A stretch of DNA of 64,000 nucleotides from Litoreibacter janthinus (GCF_900111945.1 NZ_FOYO01000001.1:2611751-2675750); one strand, 5' to 3'; counted from the stretch's first letter, positions 9,962-19,806 are shown. The notes: generated from the sequence alone by a model not told the origin. Program-made: numbers and translations.

Positions 9962-10182
9962 CGATTTATTGACGCAAACAGACCCGATTGGCGCAAACAG
10001 GACAGAATACCCCTCGCCGCTTGCCAAAATCGGTAGATCGGAGGGGCTTTATGCAGCAACGCGGATGCATGGATGTTTTGGTGACCCGCACAATCGGGGC
10101 GCGGCGCGGTCGCGCTGCGCGCGGTCGTCCGGCATGAAAGTGATTTGATCCTTTCCCAATTTCCTTTCCGAAAGACCCGACA

Positions 10183-11745
10183 ATGAACGATCAAACCCCA
10201 AGCTCCCCTCGTCGCAGTGGCGGACGCGCCGCGCGCCGCGCCATACGGTCTGCCCCCCTCGCCCTAGACAAACGCGCCATCGGCCCGGGCCTTCAAGGCG
10301 GGCAATTGCGCGTTCTGTCAGATATCGACATCGCCAACATTCACGAGGCTGCACTGACCGCGCTTGAAGAGATCGGGCTGGCCGATGCCCCCGACACTGG
10401 CATTGCCATTCTAACAGGCGCGGGCGCTATTCTGGGCGATGACGGCCGCATCCGCTTCCCGCGCGCCTTGGTCGAAGACATGCTTGCGGTGGCGTGTAAG
10501 GATGTCACGCTTTACGGGCGTGATCCGTCGCGGGATATGCATCTCGGCGGCAAAAAGGTCCATTACGGGACCGCGGGCGCCGCCGTCCATCTTGTTGATG
10601 TTGCCGGGCGAGACTACCGCGAAAGCACCGTGCAGGATTTGTTTGATGCGGCGCGGATTGCCGACCGGTTGGACAACATCCACTTCCTGCAACGCCCGAT
10701 GGTCTGTCGTGATATCCCGAACAATTACGAGATGGACCTGAACACGATCTATGCCTGCTGTCGCGGCACCAAGAAGCATGTCGGTGTTTCCTTCACCGAG
10801 CCAGATTACGTTGCAGGTGGATTAGAGCTTCTGCACATGATCGCGGGCAGTGAAGACGCCTGGCGCGCGCGTCCGTTTTTGTCGAACTCCAACTGCTTTG
10901 TGGTGCCCCCGATGAAATTCGCGACAGAAGCGTGCCGCGTCATGGAGGAATGCATCGCAGGTGGAATGCCGGTGTTGTTGTTGTCGGCAGGCATGGCAGG
11001 GGCCACCGCGCCTTCGCCCGTCGCAGGCGCAATTGTGCAAGCCGTGGCGGAGTGCCTTGCGGGTGTTGTCTATGTAAACGCCATCCAACCCGGCTATCCT
11101 GCGATCTTTGGCACTTGGCCTTTCGGGCTGGACCTGCGCACGGGTGCCATGTCCGTTGGTTCGGGTGAACAAGCATTGCTAACGGCTGGCTGCGCCCAGA
11201 TGCACCAGTTTTATGGCATTCCCGGCGGCGCTGCTGCTGGTGCGTCGGATTCCAAAATGCCGGATATGCAGGCGGGTTGGGAGCAAATGTGCTCCAACGT
11301 CATGGCGGGGCTGTCAGGGCTGAACATGGTCTATGAGGCGGCGGGGATGCACGCGTCATTGCTGGGTTTTTGCCACGAGAGTTTGATCTTGGGCGACGAC
11401 TTGATTGGCCAAGCCCTGCGTTGCGTACGCGGGATCGACGTAAACGAAGAGACACTTGCGCTCGACGTGATGCGCGCGACCTGTCTTGGGGTAAACGGGG
11501 CGAAAGGCGTGGGCCATTACCTTGGCGCAGACCAAACACTGAGCCGGATGGAAAGTGACTATGTCTACCCCAACTTGGGCGACCGCACCTCTCCCAAAGA
11601 ATGGGCGGAGAAGGACAAGCCAGACCTGCTAGAGAAAGCAACCGAGAAGAAAGAGGCAATTCTGGCGGAGCGGTCCTTGGCGGAGTTCGATCCGGCGGTA
11701 GATGCTGCCATCCGCAAGAGATTTGCCATCCACCTGCCCGTCTAA
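10183..11745 (+). CDS. MttB-family corrinoid-dependent methyltransferase, non-pyrrolysine type
   Basis: A 520-aa trimethylamine methyltransferase-family protein. Family features include KVHYGTAGAAVHLVD, MSVGSGEQALLTAG and YEAAGMHASLLGFCHESLILGDD. The reading frame is continuous with no internal UAG, so it is one of the non-pyrrolysine homologs, which in characterised cases demethylate quaternary amines such as glycine betaine or proline betaine rather than trimethylamine. No cognate corrinoid protein or activase is next to it, so the methyl acceptor is not evident. The N-terminus is an arginine-rich extension (residues 1-30). It stands alone and ends at a convergent hairpin shared with eda. 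Confidence 0.88.
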   Translation: MNDQTPSSPRRSGGRAARRAIRSAPLALDKRAIGPGLQGGQLRVLSDIDIANIHEAALTALEEIGLADAPDTGIAILTGAGAILGDDGRIRFPRALVEDMLAVACKDVTLYGRDPSRDMHLGGKKVHYGTAGAAVHLVDVAGRDYRESTVQDLFDAARIADRLDNIHFLQRPMVCRDIPNNYEMDLNTIYACCRGTKKHVGVSFTEPDYVAGGLELLHMIAGSEDAWRARPFLSNSNCFVVPPMKFATEACRVMEECIAGGMPVLLLSAGMAGATAPSPVAGAIVQAVAECLAGVVYVNAIQPGYPAIFGTWPFGLDLRTGAMSVGSGEQALLTAGCAQMHQFYGIPGGAAAGASDSKMPDMQAGWEQMCSNVMAGLSGLNMVYEAAGMHASLLGFCHESLILGDDLIGQALRCVRGIDVNEETLALDVMRATCLGVNGAKGVGHYLGADQTLSRMESDYVYPNLGDRTSPKEWAEKDKPDLLEKATEKKEAILAERSLAEFDPAVDAAIRKRFAIHLPV

Positions 11746-11765
11746 GGCGCTTCGGCTCATTGAAT

Positions 11766-11798
11766 TGCAACGGACGGGGGCAGGCCCAGTCCGTTGCA
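11766..11798. terminator. Hairpin between convergent mttB-type gene and eda
   Basis: TGCAACGGAC at 11766-11775 pairs perfectly with GTCCGTTGCA at 11789-11798 around a 13-base loop. It fills the 69-bp gap between two convergent genes. There is only a short T run (TTT) on the + side, so it is a plausible two-way terminator but not a strong classical one. Confidence 0.55.
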
Positions 11799-11814
11799 TT
11801 TGTACAGCGAAGCT

Positions 11815-12459
11815 TTAGCGCGGCAAAGCCGCAGCGTCTTTGGCCAGCTTGGTGATAGCATCCCAATCGCCCGCACGCACCTTGTCGGACGGCGCGACCC
11901 AAGAGCCACCCGCACAGATCACGTTTGGCAAGCTTAGGTAATCCTTTGCATTGCTGGGACTTACGCCTCCTGTCGGGCAAAAGCTCACTTGCGGGATCGG
12001 CGCACCAATGGCCTTCAACGCAGGTGCTCCGCCGGAGGCTTCTGCCGGGAAAAACTTCAACATAGTGTAACCGCGTTCAAGAAGGCGCATCGCCTCCGAT
12101 GCAGTCGCAACGCCCGGAAGCAATGGAAGTCCAGCCTCCTCACACGCATCCAGCAAACGGTCCGTAGCACCGGGTGAGACGCCGAATTTCGCGCCAGCAT
12201 CGATCGCCGCATGAACATCAGCGGGGGTCAGAAGTGTCCCTGCCCCAACGACACCACCTTCGACCTTTGCCATCTCCGCAATCACTTCCAGCGCCGCAGG
12301 TGTGCGCAATGTAACTTCCAAAGCAGGCAACCCACCCGCAACAAGGGCTTGTGCCAAAGGCTCGGCATGCGCCGCGTCGTCGACGACCAGAACGGGGACA
12401 ATAGGAGCAAGTTCGCAGATTTCACGGGCAAGCTGGCTGGCTTGAAGAGGAGTCATCAT
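11815..12459 (-). CDS. eda: KDPG aldolase (2-dehydro-3-deoxy-phosphogluconate aldolase)
   Basis: A 214-aa class I aldolase that splits KDPG into pyruvate and glyceraldehyde 3-phosphate, the last step of the Entner-Doudoroff pathway. The catalytic glutamate is E48 in ALEVTLRT and the Schiff-base lysine is K135 in YTMLKFFPAE. FCPTGGVSPSNAKDYL forms the phosphate-binding loop. Length is normal. Two consecutive ATGs begin the gene, so the start may be one codon later. It lies 65 bases downstream of edd in the same direction and is most likely read with it. Confidence 0.95.
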   Translation of the reverse strand: MMTPLQASQLAREICELAPIVPVLVVDDAAHAEPLAQALVAGGLPALEVTLRTPAALEVIAEMAKVEGGVVGAGTLLTPADVHAAIDAGAKFGVSPGATDRLLDACEEAGLPLLPGVATASEAMRLLERGYTMLKFFPAEASGGAPALKAIGAPIPQVSFCPTGGVSPSNAKDYLSLPNVICAGGSWVAPSDKVRAGDWDAITKLAKDAAALPR

Positions 12460-12524
12460 TTTCTATCCTTGTTGTCAGGTCGTTAATGCATCCGACCCTT
12501 AGATATCTAGAACACGTCGCGCGA

Positions 12525-14330
12525 CTAAACCACAACCCCTGCACCATCGGCAGCAGTGCCCGCGGTTTCGCGGAAGATGGAGAACAGCTCGCGACCAATC
12601 CCGTGCGAGTTATCACTCAGGTCAGGGGCGGTTGCGGCTCGCGACTGCACGTCCGGCGTTAGCACTTCCAGCGTACCTTGGGTCGCGTCAAGCCGGATCA
12701 GGTCGCCGTCCTGCAACTTGCCGATCAGGCCACCATCAACCGCCTCCGGGCAAACATGGATCGCCGCAGGCACCTTGCCGGACGCCCCGGACATACGGCC
12801 ATCTGTGACCAAAGCGACCTTCAACCCACGATCCTGCAGCACTGCTAGGATCGGGGTCAGGCCGTGCAGCTCTGGCATACCGTTGGCTTTCGGGCCTTGG
12901 AACCGGACTACAACAATCGTGTCCGAAGTGAATTCGCCGGCTTTGAACGCGGCCTTGACTGCATCTTGCGTTTGGAAAATCCGCGCGGGCGCCTCGATCA
13001 CATGGCGTTCGGGGGCAACTGCGGACACTTTGATCACGCCACGGCCCAGATTGCCGTTGAGCTGTTTCAGCCCGCCTTCGGGTGCAAATGGATTGGATGC
13101 CGGACGCAAGATCCGGTCGTTCTGGGTCTCGCGTGGCGCGTCTTCCCAAGTCAATTTGCCGTCCCGCAGCTTCGGATCCTGAGCGTACATTGCAAGCCCG
13201 TCGCCCATTACAGTGCGAGTGTCAGGATGAAGCAGACCTGCGTCCAACAGCTCACCGATCATATAGGTCAACCCACCAGCGGCGTGGAAATGGTTCACGT
13301 CGGCCAAGCCATTCGGGTAAACACGCGCCATCAGCGGAGTTGCGTCGGAAATGTCGGACAGGTCTTGCAGGTCAAGGATCACACCCGCTGCACGCGCCAT
13401 AGCGATGATGTGAATCACCAGATTGGTGGATCCGCCTGTGGCCATCAATCCGACAAGACCGTTTACAAAGGTCTTCTCGTCAAGGATGTCGCAAACCGGA
13501 GTATAGTCATTTCCGAGGTTCGTGATTTCCAGCGCCCGTTTGGCCCCGTAGTTGGTCAACGCATCGCGCATGTCGGTGCCGGGATTGACGAAGCTGGAGC
13601 CGGGCAAGTGCAGCCCCATAAACTCCATCAGCATCTGGTTGGAGTTCGCGGTGCCATAAAATGTGCATGTGCCTGGGGAATGGTAAGACGCCATTTCTGC
13701 CGCCATGAGTGCATCGCGACCCACTTCACCAGATGCAAATTTTTGGCGAACCTTGGCCTTTTCGTCATTCGGCAAGCCGGAAGGCATTGGCCCTGCAGGC
13801 AGGAAAATCCCAGGAAGATAGCCGAAGGTCGCCGCCGCGATCACCAAGCCTGGCACAATCTTGTCGCAGACCCCGAGGTAGACCGCCGCATCAAACGTGT
13901 TATGGCTCAACGCCACGCCAGCGGCGAGTGCGATCACATCGCGCGAAAACAGCGACAATTCCATGCCCACCTGACCCTGTGTCACGCCATCGCACATGGC
14001 CGGCACGCCACCCGCAACCTGCGCGGTGCCGCCATTGGCCCGTGCCGTTGCTTTGATCAGATCAGGATAGTCTTTGAACGGCTGATGCGCTGAAAGCATA
14101 TCGTTATACGCGGTAACGATCCCAATATTGCCACCCTGCCCTTCAAGCATGGGTTTTTGATCGCCTTCCATCGCGGCATAGGCATGCGCTTGGTTGCCAC
14201 AAGTCAGGTGGCCGCGGCGAGGACCTTCCTCGGCAGCTTGGCGCATACGCGCCATGTAGGTGGCGCGGCTGTCTTTGGACCGATTGACGATCCGTTGGGT
14301 GACGTCTTCGATTTTTGAATTCAACGGCAT
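12525..14330 (-). CDS. edd: 6-Phosphogluconate dehydratase
   Basis: A 601-aa IlvD/Edd-family iron-sulfur dehydratase that converts 6-phosphogluconate to KDPG. The cluster cysteines are seen in [20 protein letters not shown] and [29 protein letters not shown] near the C-terminus is the second family signature. The normal length and the neighbouring eda rule out dihydroxyacid dehydratase. I placed the start at ATG 14330 because GGAGG lies 5 bases ahead of it; a further in-frame upstream stretch to 14390 is not conserved-looking. A candidate promoter with an embedded palindrome sits 24-52 bases upstream. Confidence 0.95.
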   Translation of the reverse strand: MPLNSKIEDVTQRIVNRSKDSRATYMARMRQAAEEGPRRGHLTCGNQAHAYAAMEGDQKPMLEGQGGNIGIVTAYNDMLSAHQPFKDYPDLIKATARANGGTAQVAGGVPAMCDGVTQGQVGMELSLFSRDVIALAAGVALSHNTFDAAVYLGVCDKIVPGLVIAAATFGYLPGIFLPAGPMPSGLPNDEKAKVRQKFASGEVGRDALMAAEMASYHSPGTCTFYGTANSNQMLMEFMGLHLPGSSFVNPGTDMRDALTNYGAKRALEITNLGNDYTPVCDILDEKTFVNGLVGLMATGGSTNLVIHIIAMARAAGVILDLQDLSDISDATPLMARVYPNGLADVNHFHAAGGLTYMIGELLDAGLLHPDTRTVMGDGLAMYAQDPKLRDGKLTWEDAPRETQNDRILRPASNPFAPEGGLKQLNGNLGRGVIKVSAVAPERHVIEAPARIFQTQDAVKAAFKAGEFTSDTIVVVRFQGPKANGMPELHGLTPILAVLQDRGLKVALVTDGRMSGASGKVPAAIHVCPEAVDGGLIGKLQDGDLIRLDATQGTLEVLTPDVQSRAATAPDLSDNSHGIGRELFSIFRETAGTAADGAGVVV

Positions 14331-14335
14331 GGAGC

Positions 14336-14340
14336 CCTCC
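14336..14340 (-). promoter_or_regulatory. Shine-Dalgarno site for edd
   Basis: On the minus strand the sequence reads GGAGGGCTCCATG; the GGAGG decides the edd start at 14330. Confidence 0.75.
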
Positions 14341-14353
14341 GTGTGTTGAGCTT

Positions 14354-14382
14354 CGTATACGCCTGTTAGCGCTAACGGTAAA
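14354..14382 (-). promoter_or_regulatory. Candidate edd-eda promoter with palindromic operator in its spacer
   Basis: On the minus strand TTTACC (14382-14377, 4 of 6 matches to the -35 consensus) and TATACG (14359-14354, 4 of 6 to the -10) are exactly 17 bases apart. The spacer contains the perfect palindrome GTTAGCGCTAAC (14365-14376). A repressor bound there would block polymerase. The core AGCGCT is shared with the two AglR-type palindromes near 21.3 kb, pointing to a LacI-family repressor; which one is inference. Confidence 0.5.
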
Positions 14383-14498
14383 CCCCCCAAGCGGTCACGA
14401 ATTGCGCCGGAGTGACGCAGTCCTCGCCCGTAGCGCCAAAACTATTCTTCAAATCATACGACACTTCGGTCGAGCGCCAAACTCGGTCGAGGTCTACT

Positions 14499-15596
14499 TC
14501 AGCGATACAGCAGAGACCGGCCGTCCGCGAAAAGATGCACCTTTGCCGGATCGGCCGTCATGTTGATCACTTTGCCGCGCAGGTCAGTGTGAATACCCTG
14601 TAGCTTGGCAATCACAGGTTCATGCTCTGGCGCTGATTTGGCAAAGTAGAGCTGAGTCACCTCACCCAAGGCCTCAACGATATCGACGGTTCCAGAATAG
14701 GCGTAGTTATCCTGGTCCGTTGCGATCATGTCTTCGGGACGAATTCCAACATTCACCTTCAGACCCTTATCCTCAGCGTTAGTTGGAATATTCGTCGAAA
14801 TAGTCCCCTTGCCTTCGGTCAACGTCACGGTGGTATTTTTGCCAGTTTCAACGATTTCGCCAGCCATCAAGTTCATGGCAGGCGACCCGATGAATTGCGC
14901 AACGAATTCGTTTTCTGGCGTCTCATACAACTCCAGCGGCGAGCCGACCTGCGCGATGCCCTTATTGGCCAAAACCACGATACGGGTCGCCAGTGTCATG
15001 GCTTCCACTTGATCGTGGGTGACGTAGATCATCGTAGAGTTCGGCATGGATTCCTTGAGTTGCGCTATCTCGATACGCGTGGCGACACGCAAAGAGGCAT
15101 CGAGGTTGGAAAGCGGCTCGTCGAACAAATAAACCTTCGGATCACGCACGATGGAGCGACCAATGGCGACCCGCTGACGTTGACCTCCTGACAAGGCTTT
15201 CGGCAGGCGGTCCAGATACTCGTCCAGTTGCAGCACTTTGGCCGCACGGTTCACGGCTGCATCAATCTCATCGGGGGATTTCTTGGCAAGTTTCAGGGCA
15301 AAGGCCATGTTATCACGCACAGTCATGTGCGGGTACAGCGCGTAGCTCTGGAACACCATCGCGATACCACGTTGCGCCGGAGGAACGTCGTTCATCACCT
15401 CGCCGTCGATTTGCAGCTCACCGGACGTGATCTTCTCCAGACCCGCAATCATCCGCAACAAGGTAGATTTGCCGCAACCGGACGGGCCAACAAAAACAAT
15501 CAACTCTCCCGTAGTAATGTCGAGATCGATCTCTTTGAGCACCTCGACTGTGCCGCCATATTTTTTGCCAACGCCCGTAAGCTTCAGGTCTGCCAT
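14499..15596 (-). CDS. aglK: Alpha-glucoside ABC transporter ATPase
   Basis: A 365-aa ATP-binding subunit of the carbohydrate uptake class 1 family (MalK/UgpC type). Walker A is FVGPSGCGKST (about residues 35-45), the ABC signature LSGGQRQRVAIGRS, Walker B VYLFDEPLSNLDA, followed by the H-loop YVTHDQVEAM. The C-terminal ~130 residues form the OB-fold regulatory domain of MalK-like ATPases. It is the last gene of aglEFGAK, 16 bases after aglA, and energises the AglF/AglG permeases. A paralogue serving another sugar is possible, but the operon context fixes the role. Confidence 0.9.
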   Translation of the reverse strand: MADLKLTGVGKKYGGTVEVLKEIDLDITTGELIVFVGPSGCGKSTLLRMIAGLEKITSGELQIDGEVMNDVPPAQRGIAMVFQSYALYPHMTVRDNMAFALKLAKKSPDEIDAAVNRAAKVLQLDEYLDRLPKALSGGQRQRVAIGRSIVRDPKVYLFDEPLSNLDASLRVATRIEIAQLKESMPNSTMIYVTHDQVEAMTLATRIVVLANKGIAQVGSPLELYETPENEFVAQFIGSPAMNLMAGEIVETGKNTTVTLTEGKGTISTNIPTNAEDKGLKVNVGIRPEDMIATDQDNYAYSGTVDIVEALGEVTQLYFAKSAPEHEPVIAKLQGIHTDLRGKVINMTADPAKVHLFADGRSLLYR

Positions 15597-15612
15597 TGTC
15601 CTATCCTCCCCG

Positions 15613-17265
15613 TTACCGTTGAAGCGCGAAGCATGGCTGCCACGGCCCTAGATGTAGCTTTCCGTCTGCTGCCGCACCGGTCGAGCCCAGTTCCGCCCCG
15701 ATCGCCACCCAATCGCCGGTTGGCATGTCAACCGTTGACGGTGTGTCAGACAGATTGAAGGCGCAGAAAATGGTTTGATCCTCGTGGCTGCGCTTGAAAC
15801 TGAGCACGTCGCCCTCGGCACGAAACCCCGAATGAGCGCCCTTCATCAAGGCCGGATGCGTGCGGCGAAAAGCCAAAGCGCGGCGATAGTGATGCAGTGG
15901 CGCAGCGGGATCTTGTTCCTGCGTCTCGGCCGAGCGCATCAGATGATCGTGGCTCACCGGCAACCAAGGCGCGCCCGTGGTGAAGCCGCCGTTCTGGTTC
16001 GACGGCTCCCAGACCATCGGTGTGCGGCAGCCATCCCGCCCCTTGAAGTCGGGCCAGAACTCGATTCCGTAAGGGTCTTGCAAGTCTTCGAACGCCACGT
16101 CGGCCTCCGGTAGGCCTAACTCCTCACCTTGGTAGATGCACAGAGAGCCGCGCAGCGCGCTCATCATCGTCGTGTAGCAGCGATGCGCCGCAGGGGTCAG
16201 GTTCCAACGCGTCGTGTGCCGGATCACGTCATGGTTGGAAAACGCCCAACAGGCCCAGCCATCAGGGGCCGAATTGTCGAGGCTGCCCATGGTGTCCATC
16301 ACGCGCTGTGCGGTCAGCGGTTCCGCCGAAAGAAACTCGAACGCGTAACACATATGCACGAGGTCGTCGCCTTCGGTGTATTCGCCTAACAGCTCCAACC
16401 CGCGTTGCGCATCGCCCACTTCACCCACGCAAGTGCTGGCCGGATACTCATCCAACAAGGCGCGGAACCGCTTCAAAAATTCGAGGTTCTCGGGTTGGTT
16501 TTTGGAATAGAGATGCTCTTGATGATTATACGGGTTCACCGAGGGCGCGATGCTGGCGTTGCGCTTCTCGGGCGGCAAAGCGGGATTGTCGCGCAACTGC
16601 TTGTCGGCGAAATAGAAGTTGATCGTATCAAGTCGGAACCCGTCCACGCCCCGATCCAGCCAGAAGCGTGTCGCGTCCAGCAATGCGTCCTGCACATCTG
16701 GATTGTGGAAGTTCAAATCTGGCTGCGAAACCAGAAAGTTATGCAAGTAATACTGCTCGCGACGCGCATTCCATTGCCACGCAGAGCCACCGAAGATCGA
16801 CAACCAGTTGTTCGGCGGCGTGCCATCCGGCTTGGGATCCGCCCAGACATACCAGTCGGATTTGTCGTTATCGCGGCTGCCACGGCTTTCCTGAAACCAA
16901 GCGTGCTGATCAGACGTGTGCGACAGCACAAGGTCGATCATGACCTTCAAGCCGTGGCTGTGGGCTGTGTTCACCAGCACATCGAAATCGCTCAACTGCC
17001 CGAACATCGGATCCACGTCACAGTAATCGCTGACGTCGTAGCCAAAGTCCTTCATCGGTGACGTGAAGAACGGACTGATCCAGATCGCATCCACCCCAAG
17101 CGAGGCGATATAGGGAATACGCGACACTATCCCGAGCAGATCGCCCACGCCGTCGCCGTTGCTGTCTTGGAAGCTACGCGGGTATATCTGGTAGATCACA
17201 GCCCCGCGCCACCAGTCTTTGTCGATGGCTGTGGAGGCCTGCAGTTTTGGGTCCATTTCGCTCAT
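15613..17265 (-). CDS. aglA: Alpha-glucosidase, GH13
   Basis: A 550-aa glycoside hydrolase family 13 enzyme that hydrolyses imported alpha-glucosides (sucrose, maltose, trehalose-like) in the cytoplasm; there is no signal peptide. The four conserved regions are present: DLVLSHTSDQ, VDGFRLDTINFY with the nucleophile aspartate, STCVGEVGD with the acid/base glutamate, and FSNHDVIRH with the third carboxylate. The N-terminal DWWRGAVIYQIYPRSFQDSNGDGVGD is typical of oligo-1,6-/alpha-glucosidases. It lies between the permease genes and aglK in the same operon, 12 bases after aglG. Confidence 0.93.
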   Translation of the reverse strand: MSEMDPKLQASTAIDKDWWRGAVIYQIYPRSFQDSNGDGVGDLLGIVSRIPYIASLGVDAIWISPFFTSPMKDFGYDVSDYCDVDPMFGQLSDFDVLVNTAHSHGLKVMIDLVLSHTSDQHAWFQESRGSRDNDKSDWYVWADPKPDGTPPNNWLSIFGGSAWQWNARREQYYLHNFLVSQPDLNFHNPDVQDALLDATRFWLDRGVDGFRLDTINFYFADKQLRDNPALPPEKRNASIAPSVNPYNHQEHLYSKNQPENLEFLKRFRALLDEYPASTCVGEVGDAQRGLELLGEYTEGDDLVHMCYAFEFLSAEPLTAQRVMDTMGSLDNSAPDGWACWAFSNHDVIRHTTRWNLTPAAHRCYTTMMSALRGSLCIYQGEELGLPEADVAFEDLQDPYGIEFWPDFKGRDGCRTPMVWEPSNQNGGFTTGAPWLPVSHDHLMRSAETQEQDPAAPLHHYRRALAFRRTHPALMKGAHSGFRAEGDVLSFKRSHEDQTIFCAFNLSDTPSTVDMPTGDWVAIGAELGSTGAAADGKLHLGPWQPCFALQR

Positions 17266-17277
17266 ATCGGTCTCTTG

Positions 17278-18402
17278 TTATTTGACGGAGCCGGCCAACA
17301 GACCGCGCACCAGATAGCGTTGCATTGTGAAGAAGACGATCAGCGGCACTGCGATCGAAATGAAGGCCGCCGCGGCAAGGATGCCCCAGTCCCCACCCTT
17401 GGAGCCCAAGAGGTCGTCGGCGATTTTGACAGTCATCACCCAAGACTCAGAGTTGGACGGCAGGAAGACCTTGGCCACCAACAGGTCGTTCCACGTCCAC
17501 AGAAACTGGAAGATGGCGAAGCTGGCGAGCGCGGGAAAGCTCAGCGGCAGAACAATCTTGGTGAAGACCTGAAAATCCGTCGCCCCGTCCACCTTGGCGG
17601 ATTCAATGATGTCACGCGGCAGGCCAACCATGTAGTTGCGTAAAAGGTAGATCGCCAAGGGTAGCCCAAAGCCCGTATGCGCCATCCAGATGCCCAGAAA
17701 GCTTTGCCCGATACCAACTTTATTGTGAAGCGTTAGCAGTGGCACCAGTGCCAACTGCAAGGGCACAACCAGCAGCCCAACGACCAAAGCAATCAAGAAG
17801 CCGCGCCCTTTGAAGTCCATCCAAGCAAGCGCATAGGCTGCGAAAGCGGCGATCAGGATTGGGATAATGGTGGCCGGAATGGTCACCGTTAACGTATTGA
17901 TAAACGCACGGTCCATGTTGTCGGAGGCCAGAATGGTTCGGTAGTTGCTCAACGAGAAATCCGGCGGGCTGGACGCCGAGTAATAGACCGACGGGTCGCG
18001 CTTGATATCCGCGGGTGAGGTGTAAACGTAGTTGCCATCGGATTGCACCGTCAGCGTGCGGTCCTTCGTCAACTGCGCTGTGTCACCCGCTTTGAATTCT
18101 GTCGGCGCAGCGCGCGTGCCGCCGAAGCGGGCCACAGCCCCCGTCTCGTCGCCAAACACATTGCCTTCGATGATGTAGATGCCATCGACAACTTTAACGT
18201 CCCCTGCAGGCGCTTTGGCCTGATAATTTTGCTCTACCGGAAATGGTGACAGCCACCACCCCGTGGCGCTGATTTGGTCACGGTCGCGGAAGGACGACAC
18301 AAGAAGGCCGATTGTCGGGATCAACCACAAGACAACGAGCAGCACGACCGAGATGTTGACCGCCCAAGACAGCGAGGATTTGGTTCCAGCAATGTTGTCC
18401 AT
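17278..18402 (-). CDS. aglG: Alpha-glucoside ABC transporter permease
   Basis: A 374-aa MalG-type inner-membrane permease with six hydrophobic segments and the coupling EAA loop ESAKVDGATDFQVFTKIVLP near residue 280. Between TM1 and TM2 there is an extra periplasmic domain of about 80-100 residues (roughly 45-140), which is characteristic of AglG and absent from most MalG homologs. Its ATG shares one base with the aglF stop (TAATG), so the two permeases are probably made in equal amounts. Confidence 0.9.
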   Translation of the reverse strand: MDNIAGTKSSLSWAVNISVVLLVVLWLIPTIGLLVSSFRDRDQISATGWWLSPFPVEQNYQAKAPAGDVKVVDGIYIIEGNVFGDETGAVARFGGTRAAPTEFKAGDTAQLTKDRTLTVQSDGNYVYTSPADIKRDPSVYYSASSPPDFSLSNYRTILASDNMDRAFINTLTVTIPATIIPILIAAFAAYALAWMDFKGRGFLIALVVGLLVVPLQLALVPLLTLHNKVGIGQSFLGIWMAHTGFGLPLAIYLLRNYMVGLPRDIIESAKVDGATDFQVFTKIVLPLSFPALASFAIFQFLWTWNDLLVAKVFLPSNSESWVMTVKIADDLLGSKGGDWGILAAAAFISIAVPLIVFFTMQRYLVRGLLAGSVK

Positions 18403-19640
18403 TATTTCATCTCCGCGCGAGCTTGGCGAATGTTCCAGATCATCACCGGAAGCACGATAATCATGATGACGAAGGCCACCGCCGTTGCGCGCCCGTCATC
18501 GCGGAACATGTAGCTCATCATGTAGCTGGGCAGGATTTCAGTGCCGAAATTGCCTCCTGTCATGGTGTAGACAATGTCGAACACCTTAAGCACAAGGATG
18601 GTGATGGTGGTCCATACGACCACAATCGTCCCCATAATCTGCGGCACCTTAATCTTGAAAAACACCTGAAACGGGTTGGCGCCGTCAATGATCGCCGCCT
18701 CAATCGTTTCTTCGGGGATGCCACGAAGGGCGGCACTCAGGATCACCATCGCAAAGCCCGTCTGGATCCACACCAAAATGAACATGAGGAAGAAGTTGTT
18801 CCAGAACGGCAGTTGCAGCGGATCCAGCGGCGCCGCACCAAAACTGTCGCGGATCGCATTGATCAACCCGATATCGGGGTTGTTGGCATAGACGAATTTC
18901 CAGATCAGCGACGCCCCGACAAACGAGATAGCCATCGGCATGAAAATCAGTGACTTCGCGATATTGCCCCACACCAGGCGGTCAGTCAGCTGCGCCACCA
19001 GCAACCCTAGGAACGTCGCGGCGGCAGGCACCACAAGCACCCAAAGAAAGTTGTTGACCAGCGCAACCTGAAAGCCGTCATCGGCGAACATGGTGGCGTA
19101 GTTCCCGAACCCGATGAAGTCATCCCCGCTGCGGTTGAAGAGCGAGCGGTAGAACGATCCGACCACCGGATAAAGCAGGTAAAGCCCAAGTGCAGAGAGC
19201 GCCGGAAACAAGAACAACCATGGGCGGATCATGTTGGCCCGGTTGATGTTCTCGCCCAGTGTCACGGCCCGCTTTGGCAGCCATGCCCACGGTGCGAAAA
19301 CCATCACTGCCGCCAAAAGCAAAGCCACAATGATAACGCCCCAAACGCCACCGGCCCATTGCGCCAGCGCGACGATGCTCGCCACTGGGGTGACCAGAAT
19401 GTTCACGACGCTTTGCGGAAGTAGGCCACCTAACGCGAATACCACCGCCGTGGACAATGCTACCAAAAGAACAACAACCGCGACCAATCCCAGTTTGCGC
19501 CGTTTGCCAACGCGCACCGCGTCCAATGCGACGGGTCGGAACAGAACTTTGTCGATGAACAGGTTCGACAAGATAAAGTAGCCAACGCAACCGCCAACCC
19601 CGACGAGGATGGTAAGGACGCCTTGCAACAATGGTGACAT
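18402..19640 (-). CDS. aglF: Alpha-glucoside ABC transporter permease
   Basis: A 412-aa MalF-type permease with several N-terminal hydrophobic segments before the six-helix transport core. The EAA loop IEAAIIDGANPFQVFFKIKVP lies at about residue 300. It forms the channel with AglG. The start at 19640 is preceded by GGACCGATCC on the minus strand, only a weak ribosome site. A stable hairpin sits 120 bases upstream, between it and aglE. Confidence 0.9.
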   Translation of the reverse strand: MSPLLQGVLTILVGVGGCVGYFILSNLFIDKVLFRPVALDAVRVGKRRKLGLVAVVVLLVALSTAVVFALGGLLPQSVVNILVTPVASIVALAQWAGGVWGVIIVALLLAAVMVFAPWAWLPKRAVTLGENINRANMIRPWLFLFPALSALGLYLLYPVVGSFYRSLFNRSGDDFIGFGNYATMFADDGFQVALVNNFLWVLVVPAAATFLGLLVAQLTDRLVWGNIAKSLIFMPMAISFVGASLIWKFVYANNPDIGLINAIRDSFGAAPLDPLQLPFWNNFFLMFILVWIQTGFAMVILSAALRGIPEETIEAAIIDGANPFQVFFKIKVPQIMGTIVVVWTTITILVLKVFDIVYTMTGGNFGTEILPSYMMSYMFRDDGRATAVAFVIMIIVLPVMIWNIRQARAEMK

Positions 19641-19759
19641 GGATCGGTCCTCCGAAAGTGCCCCGTGCTGACGATGCTTCGGAGGGATATGCCCCCCAAT
19701 CGGCTTTCACAGCTGGCATTTGTATCAGGTGGGCGTTTTATCCCGCGCCCCTCGGGGCA

Positions 19760-19784
19760 GGATGCGCCAGATCGTGGCGCATCC
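19760..19784 (-). promoter_or_regulatory. Intra-operon hairpin between aglE and aglF
   Basis: GGATGCGCCA (19760-19769) pairs perfectly with TGGCGCATCC (19775-19784) around a 5-base loop. In the direction of the agl operon it follows the aglE stop by about 22 bases and has no U run after it. It therefore looks like a 3' stabiliser or partial attenuator that keeps binding-protein mRNA more abundant than permease mRNA, as in other sugar ABC operons. Confidence 0.6.
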
Positions 19785-19806
19785 CGTTTTTGCATAAGAC
19801 CGAGGC

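Noticed and set aside
10183..11745. Pyrrolysine-dependent trimethylamine methyltransferase.
   Set aside because: The frame has no in-frame UAG and no pyl genes are present; it is a non-pyrrolysine homolog.
12864..14093. Open frame of 409 codons on the + strand opposite edd.
   Set aside because: Antisense shadow of edd with no recognisable motifs or ribosome site.
14466..14491. Direct repeat TCGGTCGAG (14466-14474 and 14483-14491) just after aglK.
   Set aside because: Only nine bases, two copies, no palindrome and no link to a known site; probably chance.
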